Source: Kibdelosporangium aridum
GTDB taxonomy: Bacteria; Actinomycetota; Actinomycetes; Mycobacteriales; Pseudonocardiaceae
Assembly: GCF_900176515.1 (NCBI RefSeq)
Contig: NZ_FWXV01000010.1
Location: 62,001-126,000 of the forward strand
Direction of reading: 5' to 3'
Length of the DNA: 64,000 bases
Shown: positions 1 to 8,961 of the stretch, piece by piece
Layout of the letters: each line of letters opens with the position of its first letter
Position numbering within the stretch: position 1 is the stretch's first letter
Made by a program: the position numbers and the translations under genes
Notes under the pieces: model-generated
Database searches by the model: none
Seen by the model: only the letters and a program-made list of their open reading frames with translations
What the model was told of the DNA's origin: nothing

Positions 1-369
1 TCGTCGGGGCGTTCCCTGGAGATCAACGTGCACGGAGCTCCCGCACCCCGGGCGGCCGAGGCCGGCGTCCGGCAGATCTTGAACGTCCTGGTGGACAACG
101 CATACACCCACGGCTCAGGCACAGTGCGGGTGAGTGCCCGGGACGCCGGCGGCGCACTGGCCATCGATGTCTCCGATGAGGGCGCCGGTGTCCGGCCCGG
201 CGTGGACGTCTTCACCAAACGCGTCAACGTCCACAACGGACACGGCATCGGCTTGGCGTTGGCACGCAGCCTGGCCGAGGCCGACGGCGGACGGCTCATG
301 CACCGGGACGGCTCGACGTTTACGCTGCTGTTGCCGTCAGCAATGGAATCAGCTGATCATCCGCGGTGA
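1..369 (+). CDS. Sensor histidine kinase, C-terminal ATP-binding part (5' truncated by window edge)
   Basis: This is the last 122 residues of a two-component sensor kinase; the reading frame is open from the first base, so the sensor, HAMP and phospho-acceptor parts lie outside the window. The HATPase_c fold is visible: an N-box (LVDNAYTHG), a G1 box (DEGAG) and a G2 box (HGIGLALARSLAEADGG), ending in the usual short beta-strand tail. It would autophosphorylate in the cytoplasm and pass phosphate to a response regulator, presumably encoded upstream. The HisKA type cannot be told from what is present. Its 3' end overlaps the convergent phosphodiesterase gene by 50 bp. Confidence 0.85.
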   Translation, partial: SSGRSLEINVHGAPAPRAAEAGVRQILNVLVDNAYTHGSGTVRVSARDAGGALAIDVSDEGAGVRPGVDVFTKRVNVHNGHGIGLALARSLAEADGGRLMHRDGSTFTLLLPSAMESADHPR

Positions 370-1471
370 GCGAGCCGTGCTGGCCGCTCAGCAACGACAA
401 CCTTGGCTCCACTTTGGACCGAGTGATCACCGTACTGCCCTGTGCCGCAACGACCAGGTCACCGATCCGGCCCCGCGCGTAGTCCGCCACGCTCGGCCCG
501 AACCACCCGGCGGTGATGGCCTCGTCCCTGGTCAGCATCCAGGCACGATCGCCGACAAGCGAGCCCCACGCAGCCTGAACATCCAGTAGCGCACCAGGTT
601 CGGTGTACACGTGCCGGACCCGCGGCTCACCGCCGAGCATCCGGACACCCTCGCGAAGTTCCGGTTTCACGTCGAAGTCGATGCGATCGTCGTCCCCGAT
701 CGACACCATGCCGTGGTCAGCGGTGACGACAAGCATTCCGTCCGGCGGCAGTTCCTCGGCGATTGTCTCCGCCAGCCGATCGATCTGCCGCAACTGGAAC
801 CGCCATGCCTTGCTGCCGGGCCCGAAGACGTGCCCGAGCAAGTCCAGTTCGGAGTGATACGCGTAGCAAAACGCCCGATCACCGGCCGACAACGCCTCGA
901 TAGCGCTCGTGGCCAGGTCACCAAGCGCCAGCACGCCACCGAACTCGCCGCCGCGGAACGCCGCCCGGGTCAGGCCGCTGCCTTCGAAAACCCGTTGAGT
1001 CGCCAGTCGAACATGCACGCCGTCGTCCGACGCGCGTTGAAACAACGTTTCCACCGGCTGGAACTCCTCGGGCACGTACTTCTCCCGGAAGTCCTCGTTG
1101 CGCCCGGCGCCGTGTAATCCCCAGCTCAACGCGTTGATCAGTTCGTCGTCCGAGGCGGCGAAGGAATATCCGACGATGCCATGGGTGCCGGAAGGCACGC
1201 CTGTGCCGATCGTGGTCAGGCTGGTCGCCGTTGTCGCCGGGAAACCGGCGGTGATCTCGTTGCCCGCCAGGCTGTTGAGGAACGGCGCGTCCTTGGGATG
1301 AGCCTTCAGCTGCGGCCAGCCGAGTCCGTCGACCAGTAGCAGGCAGACCTTTCTCGCCGCAGGCAACGGCACCGTCGCGGACAGGCCGGGCACGCCGAGG
1401 CCCGCCATGATCGACGGGACCACGTCGGACAGTGCGCCCGCGCCGTAGTTCGGTACCAAAGGCGACGCCAT
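320..1471 (-). CDS. Alkaline phosphatase superfamily protein, nucleotide pyrophosphatase/phosphodiesterase type
   Basis: A 383-residue protein of the type I phosphodiesterase/nucleotide pyrophosphatase family. Metal-binding and catalytic motifs are in order: VDGLG near residue 48 (first metal Asp), FPATTATSLTTIGTG near residue 78 with the Thr nucleophile region, a central HSELDLLGH-type motif with Asp and His near residue 207, and TADHGM near residue 250. No signal peptide is evident, so it is probably cytoplasmic. Family members hydrolyse phosphodiester or pyrophosphate bonds of nucleotides or lipid headgroups; the substrate cannot be read from sequence. It lies 9 bp downstream of the DNA ligase gene on the same strand, suggesting co-transcription. 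Confidence 0.85.
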   Translation of the reverse strand: MASPLVPNYGAGALSDVVPSIMAGLGVPGLSATVPLPAARKVCLLLVDGLGWPQLKAHPKDAPFLNSLAGNEITAGFPATTATSLTTIGTGVPSGTHGIVGYSFAASDDELINALSWGLHGAGRNEDFREKYVPEEFQPVETLFQRASDDGVHVRLATQRVFEGSGLTRAAFRGGEFGGVLALGDLATSAIEALSAGDRAFCYAYHSELDLLGHVFGPGSKAWRFQLRQIDRLAETIAEELPPDGMLVVTADHGMVSIGDDDRIDFDVKPELREGVRMLGGEPRVRHVYTEPGALLDVQAAWGSLVGDRAWMLTRDEAITAGWFGPSVADYARGRIGDLVVAAQGSTVITRSKVEPRLSLLSGQHGSLTADDQLIPLLTATAA

Positions 1472-1480
1472 GATCCCAAC

Positions 1481-2530
1481 TTAGCCGAACAGCATCTTCA
1501 ATTCAGCCGGAGCGACCTGTTCAAGCTGCGCGTACGTGCAGGATTGGGGCGTGCGGTCCGGGCGGAAGCGCACCAGGCGGCTGCCGTGCCGGAAACGCCA
1601 GCCTTGAAGGTGCTCATAACGGACTTCCGCCACCCATTCACACCGCAGCGGTTCCCATGACAGGTCTTTGCCAACTGCCCAGCGGCTGTACCCGATGCTG
1701 GGTGTGTCCGCCTCGACCCATTGCCGCCACGGGTGGTCCTCCAGCGCGTTCTCCCGCAGCGGCGCGAGCTCGGTCACCAGCTCACGACGGCGTGCCGCGG
1801 TGAAACTCGTGGCCACGCCCACAGGCCGCAACACGCCCTCTTCGTCGAACAGGCCGAGCAGCAGAGATCCCACGGACTCGCCGTCCTTGTGCCACCGGAA
1901 ACCCGCGACGACACAATCGGCTGTCCGCTGGTGCTTCACCTTCCACATCACACGCTTGTCCGGCTCGTACGGCTGGTCGGTCGGTTTGACCATCACACCG
2001 TCGAACCCGGCTCCTTCGAACCTGGTGAACCAGTCCTGCGCGACGTCCGGATCCGTGGTGATCGGTGTCAAATGCACCCGAGCCAGCTTGTCGTCGAGCA
2101 CGCTCTCCAGCAGGTGGCGGCGCTGGGCGAACGACTCCTCCAGCAAGGAGCGGTCATCAAGGGCGAGCAGGTCGAAGGCGACAAAGCTGGCCGGTGTCTC
2201 CGCGGCCAGCTTGTTCACCCGGGACGCCGCGGGGTGCAGGCGCAGCTGCAGCGCCTCGAAATCCAGGCCGGTCTCGGAGACGATGACGATCTCACCGTCC
2301 ACCACGCACCGTGGCGGCAAGGCTTCGCGCAGCAACTCAACCAGTTCCGGGAAGTACCGGGTCAGTGGCCGGTCGTTGCGCGAGCCCAGCTCGAGCTCGT
2401 CGCCGTCCCGGAACACGATGCACCGGAACCCGTCCCACTTCGGCTCGTAGCTCAGCCCTGGCCCGCGCGGCACCTCGTGCACGGCCTTGGAGAGCATCGG
2501 TTTCACCGGCGGCATCACGGGTAGGTCCAC
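1481..2530 (-). CDS. ligC: ATP-dependent DNA ligase, LigC-like
   Basis: A 349-residue ATP-dependent DNA ligase of the compact actinobacterial type. Motif I is KWDGFR with the adenylated lysine at about residue 31; motif III/IIIa (VVDGEIVI) and the motif V region (MWKVKH) follow, then a C-terminal OB-fold with WEPLRCEWVAEVRYEHLQGWRFRHG. There are no polymerase or nuclease domains, so it is a stand-alone ligase like mycobacterial LigC, not LigD. It seals nicks, probably in base-excision repair or as a backup in end joining. It follows the ABC permease gene by 22 bp. The gene symbol rests on size and architecture. Confidence 0.88.
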   Translation of the reverse strand: MDLPVMPPVKPMLSKAVHEVPRGPGLSYEPKWDGFRCIVFRDGDELELGSRNDRPLTRYFPELVELLREALPPRCVVDGEIVIVSETGLDFEALQLRLHPAASRVNKLAAETPASFVAFDLLALDDRSLLEESFAQRRHLLESVLDDKLARVHLTPITTDPDVAQDWFTRFEGAGFDGVMVKPTDQPYEPDKRVMWKVKHQRTADCVVAGFRWHKDGESVGSLLLGLFDEEGVLRPVGVATSFTAARRRELVTELAPLRENALEDHPWRQWVEADTPSIGYSRWAVGKDLSWEPLRCEWVAEVRYEHLQGWRFRHGSRLVRFRPDRTPQSCTYAQLEQVAPAELKMLFG

Positions 2531-2552
2531 GCCTGGAACACTAAAGCACTGG

Positions 2553-3728
2553 TCAGGGCGACGCGAGCGCTTCGGTCGGAGTCAGCGCGGACGCCCTGAC
2601 CGCCGGGTACACCCCGGCCAGCACACCGATCGTCAGGGACGCTGCGAACCCGCCCAGCATCGCCGTGCCCGGGATGACCAGCGGCCATCCTTGCAGGTGA
2701 GCATACGCGGCCGTGCCCGTGATGCCGAGCAGACCGCCCGCCAGCCCGCCAAGTCCACACAGGACTATGGACTCGGTGAGGAACTGGCCGCGGATCTGTC
2801 CCTTGCTCGCGCCGATCGCGCGACGCAGCCCGATCTCGCGTTTGCGTTCGAGTACCGAGATCACCATCGTGTTGGCCACACCGATCCCGCCGACCAGCAA
2901 CGCGACCCCCGCGAGGCCCAGCAGCAGCGTGCCGAAGGCGTTCTGGGTGATTCGTTTGGCGGCCAACGCGTCCGATGGCCGGTTGACCTGAACGAGGCTG
3001 GGTTGCTCGGGGTTGAGTGTGCGCGGCAGGACCTGGCGGACGTCCTCGATGGATGACTCGTCGGATCTGACGTAGACGACCGTGGGTTTGCCGTCGAACC
3101 CGAGCTGGTCCTTGGCCGCGTCCCAGCCGATCAGCACCGATCGTTCGACGTCGGGCGCCAGCGGCATCGGGGCCAGCACACCGATCACCGTGAACCACTT
3201 GTCCGCCAGCCTGATCTGCGGTGCCTGCCCGTCGGGGATCTCGGTGATCCCCAGCCAGGTCGCGGATTTGCTGCCGAGCACGACCGTGGGGAACTTCTCG
3301 GTCGCCGCGCTCAGGAACGTTCCAGAGTGGACCGTGCCGCCGAGGATCCGCAGCAGGTCCGGTGACGCGGCGAGAGTGGTGATGCCGCTTCCTTGAGCGT
3401 TGACGTCCGACCGGCGGACGTCGGCGTGCACATTGGCCACACCGTCCGCGAGCTGCACTGGCCCGATCCGCCGAGCCATCTCGACCGATTGCGGCGGCAT
3501 GCCCGCTTCCTTGTTGTTCAGCTCGTCGCGCATCGCCTGTGCCCGCAACAGGTTCGGGCCGAGCGCGGCCAACTCGTCGACCACCGCCTGCTGGCTGGAC
3601 GCCGGGATGCCGATCACCACGAGCATCGTCGCGATACCGATGGAAATGCCCAACGCCGCCAGAACAGCACGCAACGGCCGGGTCCGCAGCCGCGCGAAAC
3701 CCAGTGACAGCAGATCAAACGGCGACAC
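2553..3728 (-). CDS. ABC transporter permease, MacB/FtsX type
   Basis: A 391-residue membrane protein with the MacB layout: an N-terminal transmembrane helix (residues 20-42), a large extracytoplasmic MacB_PCD domain (about 45-255), then three helices in the FtsX domain, including a conserved GGIGVANTMVISVLERKREIG segment. It overlaps the ATPase gene by 14 bp and is the last gene of the six-gene operon that begins at the response regulator. With the ATPase and the HlyD-like adaptor it would form a mechanotransmission-type exporter, acting on lipids, peptides or drugs at the outer face of the membrane rather than importing solutes. The substrate is unknown. Confidence 0.9.
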   Translation of the reverse strand: MSPFDLLSLGFARLRTRPLRAVLAALGISIGIATMLVVIGIPASSQQAVVDELAALGPNLLRAQAMRDELNNKEAGMPPQSVEMARRIGPVQLADGVANVHADVRRSDVNAQGSGITTLAASPDLLRILGGTVHSGTFLSAATEKFPTVVLGSKSATWLGITEIPDGQAPQIRLADKWFTVIGVLAPMPLAPDVERSVLIGWDAAKDQLGFDGKPTVVYVRSDESSIEDVRQVLPRTLNPEQPSLVQVNRPSDALAAKRITQNAFGTLLLGLAGVALLVGGIGVANTMVISVLERKREIGLRRAIGASKGQIRGQFLTESIVLCGLGGLAGGLLGITGTAAYAHLQGWPLVIPGTAMLGGFAASLTIGVLAGVYPAVRASALTPTEALASP

Positions 3729-4389
3729 GATCCGCCCCTATCCGCCCGTCCCGGATCTCCACGACGCGTGGCATGCCTGCGGCGATCTCCCGATCGTGGG
3801 TGATCACCGCGATGGTCGTGCCTTCCGCGTGCAGCTCGTTGAGCAGCTCCAGTACCGCACGTCCGTTCGCGGTGTCCAACGCTCCGGTCGGCTCGTCGGC
3901 CAACACGAGCGCGGGCCTGTTGACCAACGCCCGCGCGATGGCGACGCGTTGCCGTTCTCCACCGGACAGCTGATGCGGCAAGTGCTTCGCCCGGTTCGAC
4001 AGGCCCACCCTGGCCAACGCCTCCAGCGCCACCGGTCGGCGTCTCCGGCGTGGAACTCCGGCGTAGAGCAGCCCAGTGGCCACGTTGTCCGCCGCGGTCT
4101 GACCGTCGTTGAGGTGGAACTGCTGGAACACGAACCCGATCTCCTTGCCGCGCAATGCCGACAGCCGCCGGTCCGACAGTTTGGTCACGTCCTGGCCTTC
4201 CAGCTCGACAATGCCCGAGGTCGGCTTGTCCAAAGTGCCCATCAGATGCAGCAGTGTGGACTTCCCTGAGCCGGACGGGCCGACGATGGCCAGCAACTCC
4301 CCCGGCGTGATCGTCAGGTTCACGCGGTCCAGCGCCCGGACACCACCCGCGTATTCTTTGCTCACGTCCTGGATCCGCAGCACCGGCAT
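3715..4389 (-). CDS. ABC transporter ATP-binding protein, MacB/LolD type
   Basis: A 224-residue ATPase. Walker A (GPSGSGKS, near residue 38), Q-loop (FVFQQF), signature (LSGGERQ), Walker B (LVLADEPTG) and H-loop (VITHD) are intact. The start ATG at 4389 shares one base with the TGA stop of the adaptor gene (TGATG), which marks the true start; the frame stays open far upstream, but that part lies over the adaptor gene and is a shadow. The MacB/LolD subfamily, seen in the LHLMGTLDKPTSG and ADEPTGALD motifs, pairs with FtsX-fold permeases such as the next gene. Confidence 0.93.
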   Translation of the reverse strand: MPVLRIQDVSKEYAGGVRALDRVNLTITPGELLAIVGPSGSGKSTLLHLMGTLDKPTSGIVELEGQDVTKLSDRRLSALRGKEIGFVFQQFHLNDGQTAADNVATGLLYAGVPRRRRRPVALEALARVGLSNRAKHLPHQLSGGERQRVAIARALVNRPALVLADEPTGALDTANGRAVLELLNELHAEGTTIAVITHDREIAAGMPRVVEIRDGRIGADRVAV

Positions 4390-5432
4390 CACGAGGCGGT
4401 CACCACCGTGAGTCCCTCGGTGATGCCCGTTCCACTCACCTCGACCATTCCGTTGGCGAACATGCCTGTCTCGACGGGGACGAGTTTGGTCGTGTTGCCT
4501 GTCACCACTTGCAGCGCGTATCCGCCTTCTTTCACAGCCAGCAGCGCGCCGATCGGGACCGCGAGGACGCCCGACTTGGCCGAGCCGACGACCTTGACCG
4601 TCACCGAGCCTTCCACGGCGGCGACCGCGGACGGATCGTCCACAGTGACCGTGGCGGTCATCTTGGTGCCGCCTCCGACCGGGTTGGTGTCGGGCTTGTC
4701 CTGGCTCTTGGCGACGGCGGCCACCGATCCGGTGGTCTTCGATCCGCTGGGCAGCACGATGTCCACTTTGGTCCCGGTGGCGATCGCCGAGTCCACCGAC
4801 ATGGTCACCACCTTCACATCGGACGTGTAGCCGACCAGCGGACCGTCGGCGGTCGTTCCCAGTTGTGCGTTGACCGTGCCGATCCGGACGGGTGCGGGCA
4901 GGACCACGACGTCCGGCAGGTCGACGATCCCGGTCTCGTCGGTCTTCAAAGCCTTCTGCCACTTCTTCACCGCTGCTTGCGAAGCTTCAGTGAACGTGTC
5001 GGACCGCCCGGCTGACTTGCTCAGGTAACCCAGGTCGGCCAGATTCTGGTTGACCACCTTGACGTCAGGGCCCTTGATCCCAGGAGCGTCCAGTTTGCGG
5101 TAGGTCGGTGTGCCGCCGATGAACAGAACCGCGGGCCGGTTGTCTACTTTGTACAACACATCGCCGCGACCGATCTTCGCACCGGCCGCGGGCAACCAGG
5201 TGACGGTTCCGGCCGCACGTGCCTTCAATGGTGTCTCGTCGCCGAATCCCAGTGTCCCGGTGAATTCCTCGGACAGCGAAAGGTCCGTCTTGACGACGGT
5301 GGTGGTTCTGGCCGGTTCGGGTCCGCTCGCGGTGGCAGCGTGCTGCTTGCCTCCCACCAGGGCGACCACGATCGCCCCCGCGACAGCGACAAGCAGCACG
5401 CCTGCGGTGATCAGGATTCCCTTACGGCTCAC
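4389..5432 (-). CDS. HlyD-like periplasmic adaptor with peptidoglycan-binding domain
   Basis: A 347-residue protein starting at GTG 5432, inside a 4-bp GTGA overlap with the lipoprotein gene. An N-terminal transmembrane anchor (residues 5-26) is followed by a biotinyl-lipoyl-like hairpin (KARAAGTVTWLPAAGAKIGRG), a putative peptidoglycan-binding helical domain (about 125-160, NLADLGYLSK...SQAAVKKWQKA), and C-terminal barrel strands. The combination of membrane-fusion and peptidoglycan-binding parts is common in Gram-positive MacAB-type systems, where there is no outer-membrane channel to contact. It should link the downstream ATPase and permease to the cell wall. Confidence 0.85.
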   Translation of the reverse strand: MSRKGILITAGVLLVAVAGAIVVALVGGKQHAATASGPEPARTTTVVKTDLSLSEEFTGTLGFGDETPLKARAAGTVTWLPAAGAKIGRGDVLYKVDNRPAVLFIGGTPTYRKLDAPGIKGPDVKVVNQNLADLGYLSKSAGRSDTFTEASQAAVKKWQKALKTDETGIVDLPDVVVLPAPVRIGTVNAQLGTTADGPLVGYTSDVKVVTMSVDSAIATGTKVDIVLPSGSKTTGSVAAVAKSQDKPDTNPVGGGTKMTATVTVDDPSAVAAVEGSVTVKVVGSAKSGVLAVPIGALLAVKEGGYALQVVTGNTTKLVPVETGMFANGMVEVSGTGITEGLTVVTAS

Positions 5433-6049
5433 TTGTACCCGCCCGCCGCGACTTCCCGCTCGCACTTCGGCGTCAAGTCGAGGCCCTTGCTGATCGACTC
5501 CGGGTCGTTCTGCGGGCCGCCGAACGCGGGCCCGACCATGCCGCTGTCCTCGTTCTTGCTGACCTCGACGTACTTCACGCCCTTGGCGCGCAGGCACGAC
5601 ACAACGCGACGGGCGAAGTCGAAGGCCTCGGGGTTGTTGATGTCGTTCTCCCACGCGGGCAACGGCAGCAGACCGTCACAGGCCTTGGCCGCGGCTTCGA
5701 CAACTTCCTTCGGCGGCTTCTGGCCTCCGGCCCCCGACTGCCCGGGCGACCCCGGAAGCACTGGGCCTGACTGCCCGTCGTCACGGCCGCGCCCCAGGTC
5801 TGCTGGCATGCCGTGGTCCACCATGCACTTGCGGTAGTCGTCATACAGCCGGGCTTCTTCCTCGGCCGTCATGTCGATGCGGAACCGGGGCCGGTCTTTC
5901 ACCGGCGAGCTTGGCTGCCCTTGCGGACTCGGTGTGGCCGATTCGGACGTCTGCACGGAAGCGACCCGCGGGGCGGCTTGCTCAGCCTGCGACGAGCACG
6001 CGCTGAGTGCGGCGACGCCCACCAGGACACCTGTGATCACGAGTTTCAT
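5429..6049 (-). CDS. Lipoprotein of unknown function in the envelope-stress operon
   Basis: A 206-residue secreted lipoprotein with a short signal peptide ending in the lipobox LSAC (Cys at about residue 18). The mature region is Pro/Ser/Gln-rich, then contains two similar Cys-containing segments (YDDYRKCMVDHGMPAD and ARRVVSCLRAKGVKYVEV), which look like a repeated small fold, and a third Cys near the C-terminus. It lies 24 bp after the sensor kinase and overlaps the adaptor by 4 bp. Its position between sensor and exporter suggests a substrate-binding or signalling accessory; no function is recognised. Confidence 0.8.
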   Translation of the reverse strand: MKLVITGVLVGVAALSACSSQAEQAAPRVASVQTSESATPSPQGQPSSPVKDRPRFRIDMTAEEEARLYDDYRKCMVDHGMPADLGRGRDDGQSGPVLPGSPGQSGAGGQKPPKEVVEAAAKACDGLLPLPAWENDINNPEAFDFARRVVSCLRAKGVKYVEVSKNEDSGMVGPAFGGPQNDPESISKGLDLTPKCEREVAAGGYK

Positions 6050-6073
6050 ACCGACGAACCTGTCGGACGAATA

Positions 6074-7879
6074 TCAGGATCCTGTCAGGAAAGTGTCGTC
6101 AACCGGTAGCCGCAGCCGGAACGTCGAACCACGGCCGAGTTCGCTGACGGCTGTCGCCGTGCCGCCGTGTGCCTCGGCGAGTTGCCGGACGATCGCCAGG
6201 CCCAGCCCGGAACCGCCGGACTGCCGGTTGCGGGATTTCTCCGCACGCCAGAACCGGTCGAACACCTTCGGCAAGTCCTCGGCGGAGATCCCGGTTCCGG
6301 TGTCCACGACGTCGATCACCACCCAACCGTCCTGCATACGGCCGCAAACAGTGACCGATCCGCCCGGTGCGGTGTGCCGCAAGGCGTTCGTCACCAGGTT
6401 GCCCACGACTTGACGCAGCCGCACGGGATCCGCGTCGAGCCCCGGATCGCCTTGCACGTCAAGCGAAAGACGCACGCCGTTGGCTCGCGGCTGGTTCGCC
6501 GCGACGACTTGTCCCAGCAGGTCGGTCAGGTGCACGTGTTCCTTGTGCAGCCTGAGCCTGCCCGCGTCAGCCATCGCCAGGTCCTGCAGATCGTCCACAA
6601 TGTGCTGGAGCAGCAGCGCCTCCTCCATCAGTGAGGTCACAAGCGCTTGGTCGGGCTTGGTCACGCCGTCCTGCGCGGCCTCCAGCCAGCCCCGGATGTT
6701 GCTCAGCGGCGTCCGCAGCTCGTGCGCGATGTCACTGACCATCGCCTTGCGTTGGCCCTCAAGCTGCTCGCGGCTGTCAGCCATCTCGTTGAAGGCCGCA
6801 GCGAGCTGGGCGATCTCGTCCGACCCGCTGACCTTGACACGCGCGGTGTCGTCTCCGCTTTTCATCCGCAGAGCGGCACCGGTCAACGCACGCAGCGGCC
6901 GGACCAGCCGGGCACCAGCGAACACCGTGGCCAGCACCGTGACAAGCAGGACGAGCGCGGCCACGCCGATGATCCGCCACCGGCTCGCGGCGGACAGGTC
7001 CCATCCAGCCGACGCCTCGCTCGGTGTGTTGACGAACAACAACGCTGCTGGCGCGAAGTACGACCGCAACTGCTCGCGCCGCGCGTCGGCGACGCATTCG
7101 GCCACCACTTGGCCTCGATCGGGCGAAACCGGCGCCGAGGCCTGCGACGGGAGCGGAGCCGGGACTATCTCCCCGTTCTGGTCGAACTGGAGAGCCACAT
7201 GCGGCTGTCCTTTTGGGTCAAGACAGGCGTTGACCAACGCCGCCAGCTGCTTCAGTGCGGCGCGCTCGGTGGGCATAGGCGTGGTGAGGTCGTTGCCTGT
7301 CGAGCAAGAACGGATACTGGCCGCGGTGTTCTCCGGTCCGCGCACAATGGACCGTCCACTCGGGAGTTCTTCGAGCGTGCCGGATCCGGTTCTTGTCTGC
7401 ACACAGGCGAGTACGGTGTCCGCCACGCTCTTGAGCCTGCCGTGTTCGTCGGGCGTCAGCTGGAAGGGGCCGACAGCGCGGCGATCGATCCGGTCGGCGG
7501 TCTGGCCGGTGGCCAATGCCGAGTCCACCGACAGCGGGTCGATGACCGCCGACGGCTTCTCCGGCAACGGTTCCGATCCCACGATCGGCCGACGGTCCGA
7601 TGTGGCCAGTGTGATGTTCCTGCCGGTCTGCTCACTCAGCTGCCGCACAACGGCTTCGACGCCTGCCCAGTCCTTGTGCGTGGCCGCGTAGCCGACCAGG
7701 GTGTCGTAGATCTTGGCGTCGTCGGCGAGTGCTTGACCTTGCGCTTGTTTGATCGCGACCGTGGTGGTCTGGGCCGCGAGCCACGCAGTCGCCGCGATGG
7801 AGCACAACGCCACCACGATCGACACGATCAGCAGCCGGACCAGCAGGCTGTGCCGATTCCTGGGTTTGCTCCTATCCAT
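6074..7879 (-). CDS. Two-component sensor histidine kinase (EnvZ/BaeS type)
   Basis: A 601-residue membrane kinase. One N-terminal helix (about 10-32), a large extracytoplasmic sensor region to about residue 300 with several Cys and Pro-rich stretches, a second helix (about 308-328), a HAMP linker (LVRPLRALTGAA), HisKA with the phospho-acceptor in SDIAHELRTPLSNIRGW, an N-box (LVTNALRHT), G1 (DTGTG) and G2 (SGGSGLGLAIVRQLAEAHGG). It overlaps the upstream response regulator by 8 bp and is followed by the exporter genes, so it probably senses an envelope insult or drug and induces the exporter. Confidence 0.93.
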   Translation of the reverse strand: MDRSKPRNRHSLLVRLLIVSIVVALCSIAATAWLAAQTTTVAIKQAQGQALADDAKIYDTLVGYAATHKDWAGVEAVVRQLSEQTGRNITLATSDRRPIVGSEPLPEKPSAVIDPLSVDSALATGQTADRIDRRAVGPFQLTPDEHGRLKSVADTVLACVQTRTGSGTLEELPSGRSIVRGPENTAASIRSCSTGNDLTTPMPTERAALKQLAALVNACLDPKGQPHVALQFDQNGEIVPAPLPSQASAPVSPDRGQVVAECVADARREQLRSYFAPAALLFVNTPSEASAGWDLSAASRWRIIGVAALVLLVTVLATVFAGARLVRPLRALTGAALRMKSGDDTARVKVSGSDEIAQLAAAFNEMADSREQLEGQRKAMVSDIAHELRTPLSNIRGWLEAAQDGVTKPDQALVTSLMEEALLLQHIVDDLQDLAMADAGRLRLHKEHVHLTDLLGQVVAANQPRANGVRLSLDVQGDPGLDADPVRLRQVVGNLVTNALRHTAPGGSVTVCGRMQDGWVVIDVVDTGTGISAEDLPKVFDRFWRAEKSRNRQSGGSGLGLAIVRQLAEAHGGTATAVSELGRGSTFRLRLPVDDTFLTGS

Positions 7880-8558
7880 CGGTCAGCTTGTAGCCGACGC
7901 CGTACACGGTCATCAGCCGGGTCGGCTTGCGTGGATTGGGTTCGATCTTCTTGCGGAGGTTCATCACATGTACGTCGATCGTCCGCGTGGTGATGAACTT
8001 GTCGAAGCCGTGCAGCTGTTCCAGCAGCTGCGCCCGGGTGAACACGCGGTCAGGCTGGGCCGCGAGGGTGGCCATCAGCCGGAACTCGCCTGGGGTGCAG
8101 GGGATCACGGCGCCGTCGCTGCTCAGCTCGTGCTTGTCAGGGTCGATCACCAGCCCGCCGACCCGCAGTACCCGGTCCTTGGGGGACTGCTTCGGCGCGG
8201 TGCGACGCAGCAGCGTCCGCACCCGCGCCATCAGTTCCCGGGGGCTGAAGGGTTTGGTGACGTAGTCGTCGGCGCCGAGGTCGAGGCCGAGCAGCAGATC
8301 GTCCTCTGTGGATCGCGCGGTCAGCATCAGCACGGGCACATCGGACTCCCGCCGCAGGATCCGGCACACGTCAAGGCCGTCGACACCGGGCAGCATCACG
8401 TCGAGTACCACCAGGTCGGGACGCTGCCTGCGGACCTCGTCCAAGGCGTTGCGGCCGTCGTGCACGACCGCGACGGTGTGGTTCTCGCGCTCAAGGTACC
8501 GGCGGACCAGCTCAGCCTGCTTGTGGTCGTCCTCGGCCAGCACCACGTGCGCACACAT
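7872..8558 (-). CDS. Response regulator, OmpR/PhoB family
   Basis: A 228-residue regulator. The receiver domain (1-120) has the acidic pair AEDD, the phospho-acceptor Asp in LVVLDVMLPG, Thr in LMLTAR and Lys in VTKPFSPRE; a winged-helix Trans_reg_C domain follows (about 130-225) with TRTIDVHVMNLRKKIE. It is the first gene of a six-gene overlapping operon and presumably drives its expression. A -10-like TATTAT lies 7 nt before the ATG, so the mRNA is probably leaderless. Confidence 0.95.
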   Translation of the reverse strand: MCAHVVLAEDDHKQAELVRRYLERENHTVAVVHDGRNALDEVRRQRPDLVVLDVMLPGVDGLDVCRILRRESDVPVLMLTARSTEDDLLLGLDLGADDYVTKPFSPRELMARVRTLLRRTAPKQSPKDRVLRVGGLVIDPDKHELSSDGAVIPCTPGEFRLMATLAAQPDRVFTRAQLLEQLHGFDKFITTRTIDVHVMNLRKKIEPNPRKPTRLMTVYGVGYKLTDG

Positions 8559-8565
8559 ATGCCCG

Positions 8566-8571
8566 ATAATA
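8566..8571 (-). promoter_or_regulatory. Putative -10 element of a leaderless promoter for the envelope-stress operon
   Basis: On the minus strand TATTAT is separated by 7 nt from the ATG of the response regulator at 8558, placing a transcription start at or next to the start codon. No Shine-Dalgarno sequence is seen and no good -35 hexamer at 16-18 nt. Leaderless transcripts of this type are common in actinobacteria. Confidence 0.45.
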
Positions 8572-8637
8572 GGGCGAGATCAGCACCTGGCCAGTGATGC
8601 TGACAAGACCCTCACATTCCACTCTGGACCGGTTGCC

Positions 8638-8961
8638 TCACCGGATCGCCAGCCCCAGTGCGGCGGCGCCAAGTCCGGCCACCAGGCTCAGTGCGACGTA
8701 GGCTGCCGCGGTCGCGTACGCCTTCCGTTCGACGAGTTCGAACGTTTCGTAGCTGAACGTGCTGTATGTCGTGAGTGCACCGCAGAAGCCCGTTCCCACC
8801 AGCGCGTAAATCCCGCCGGACGCACCGGCCACCAGCCCGAGGACGAAACTCCCGGCCACATTGACCGCGAACGTCCCCCATGGCCTGGAAACCGTGCGAC
8901 CCGCCACATATCGCAGGGGCGCACCGACCATGGCGCCGAGCACGACCATCAAGGCGGTCAC
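8638..8961 (-). CDS. crcB: Fluoride channel subunit CrcB/Fluc (second of a tandem pair)
   Basis: A 107-residue four-helix membrane protein of the Fluc/CrcB family. Signature segments are GAPLRYVAGR, WGTFAVNVAGSFVLG (the polar Asn of the pore) and GFCGALTTYSTFSYET (the central break and Phe/Thr track). The GTG start at 8961 overlaps the stop of the other subunit (GTGA). Family members export fluoride as antiparallel dimers; two adjacent, diverged copies usually form heterodimers in Gram-positive bacteria. Confidence 0.92.
   Translation of the reverse strand: MTALMVVLGAMVGAPLRYVAGRTVSRPWGTFAVNVAGSFVLGLVAGASGGIYALVGTGFCGALTTYSTFSYETFELVERKAYATAAAYVALSLVAGLGAAALGLAIR

Noticed and set aside
3715..4962. 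Extended 415-codon minus frame over the ABC ATPase
   Set aside because: The extra N-terminal part is Arg/Gly/Asp-rich low-complexity translation of the adaptor gene in another frame; the TGATG junction marks the real start at 4389.
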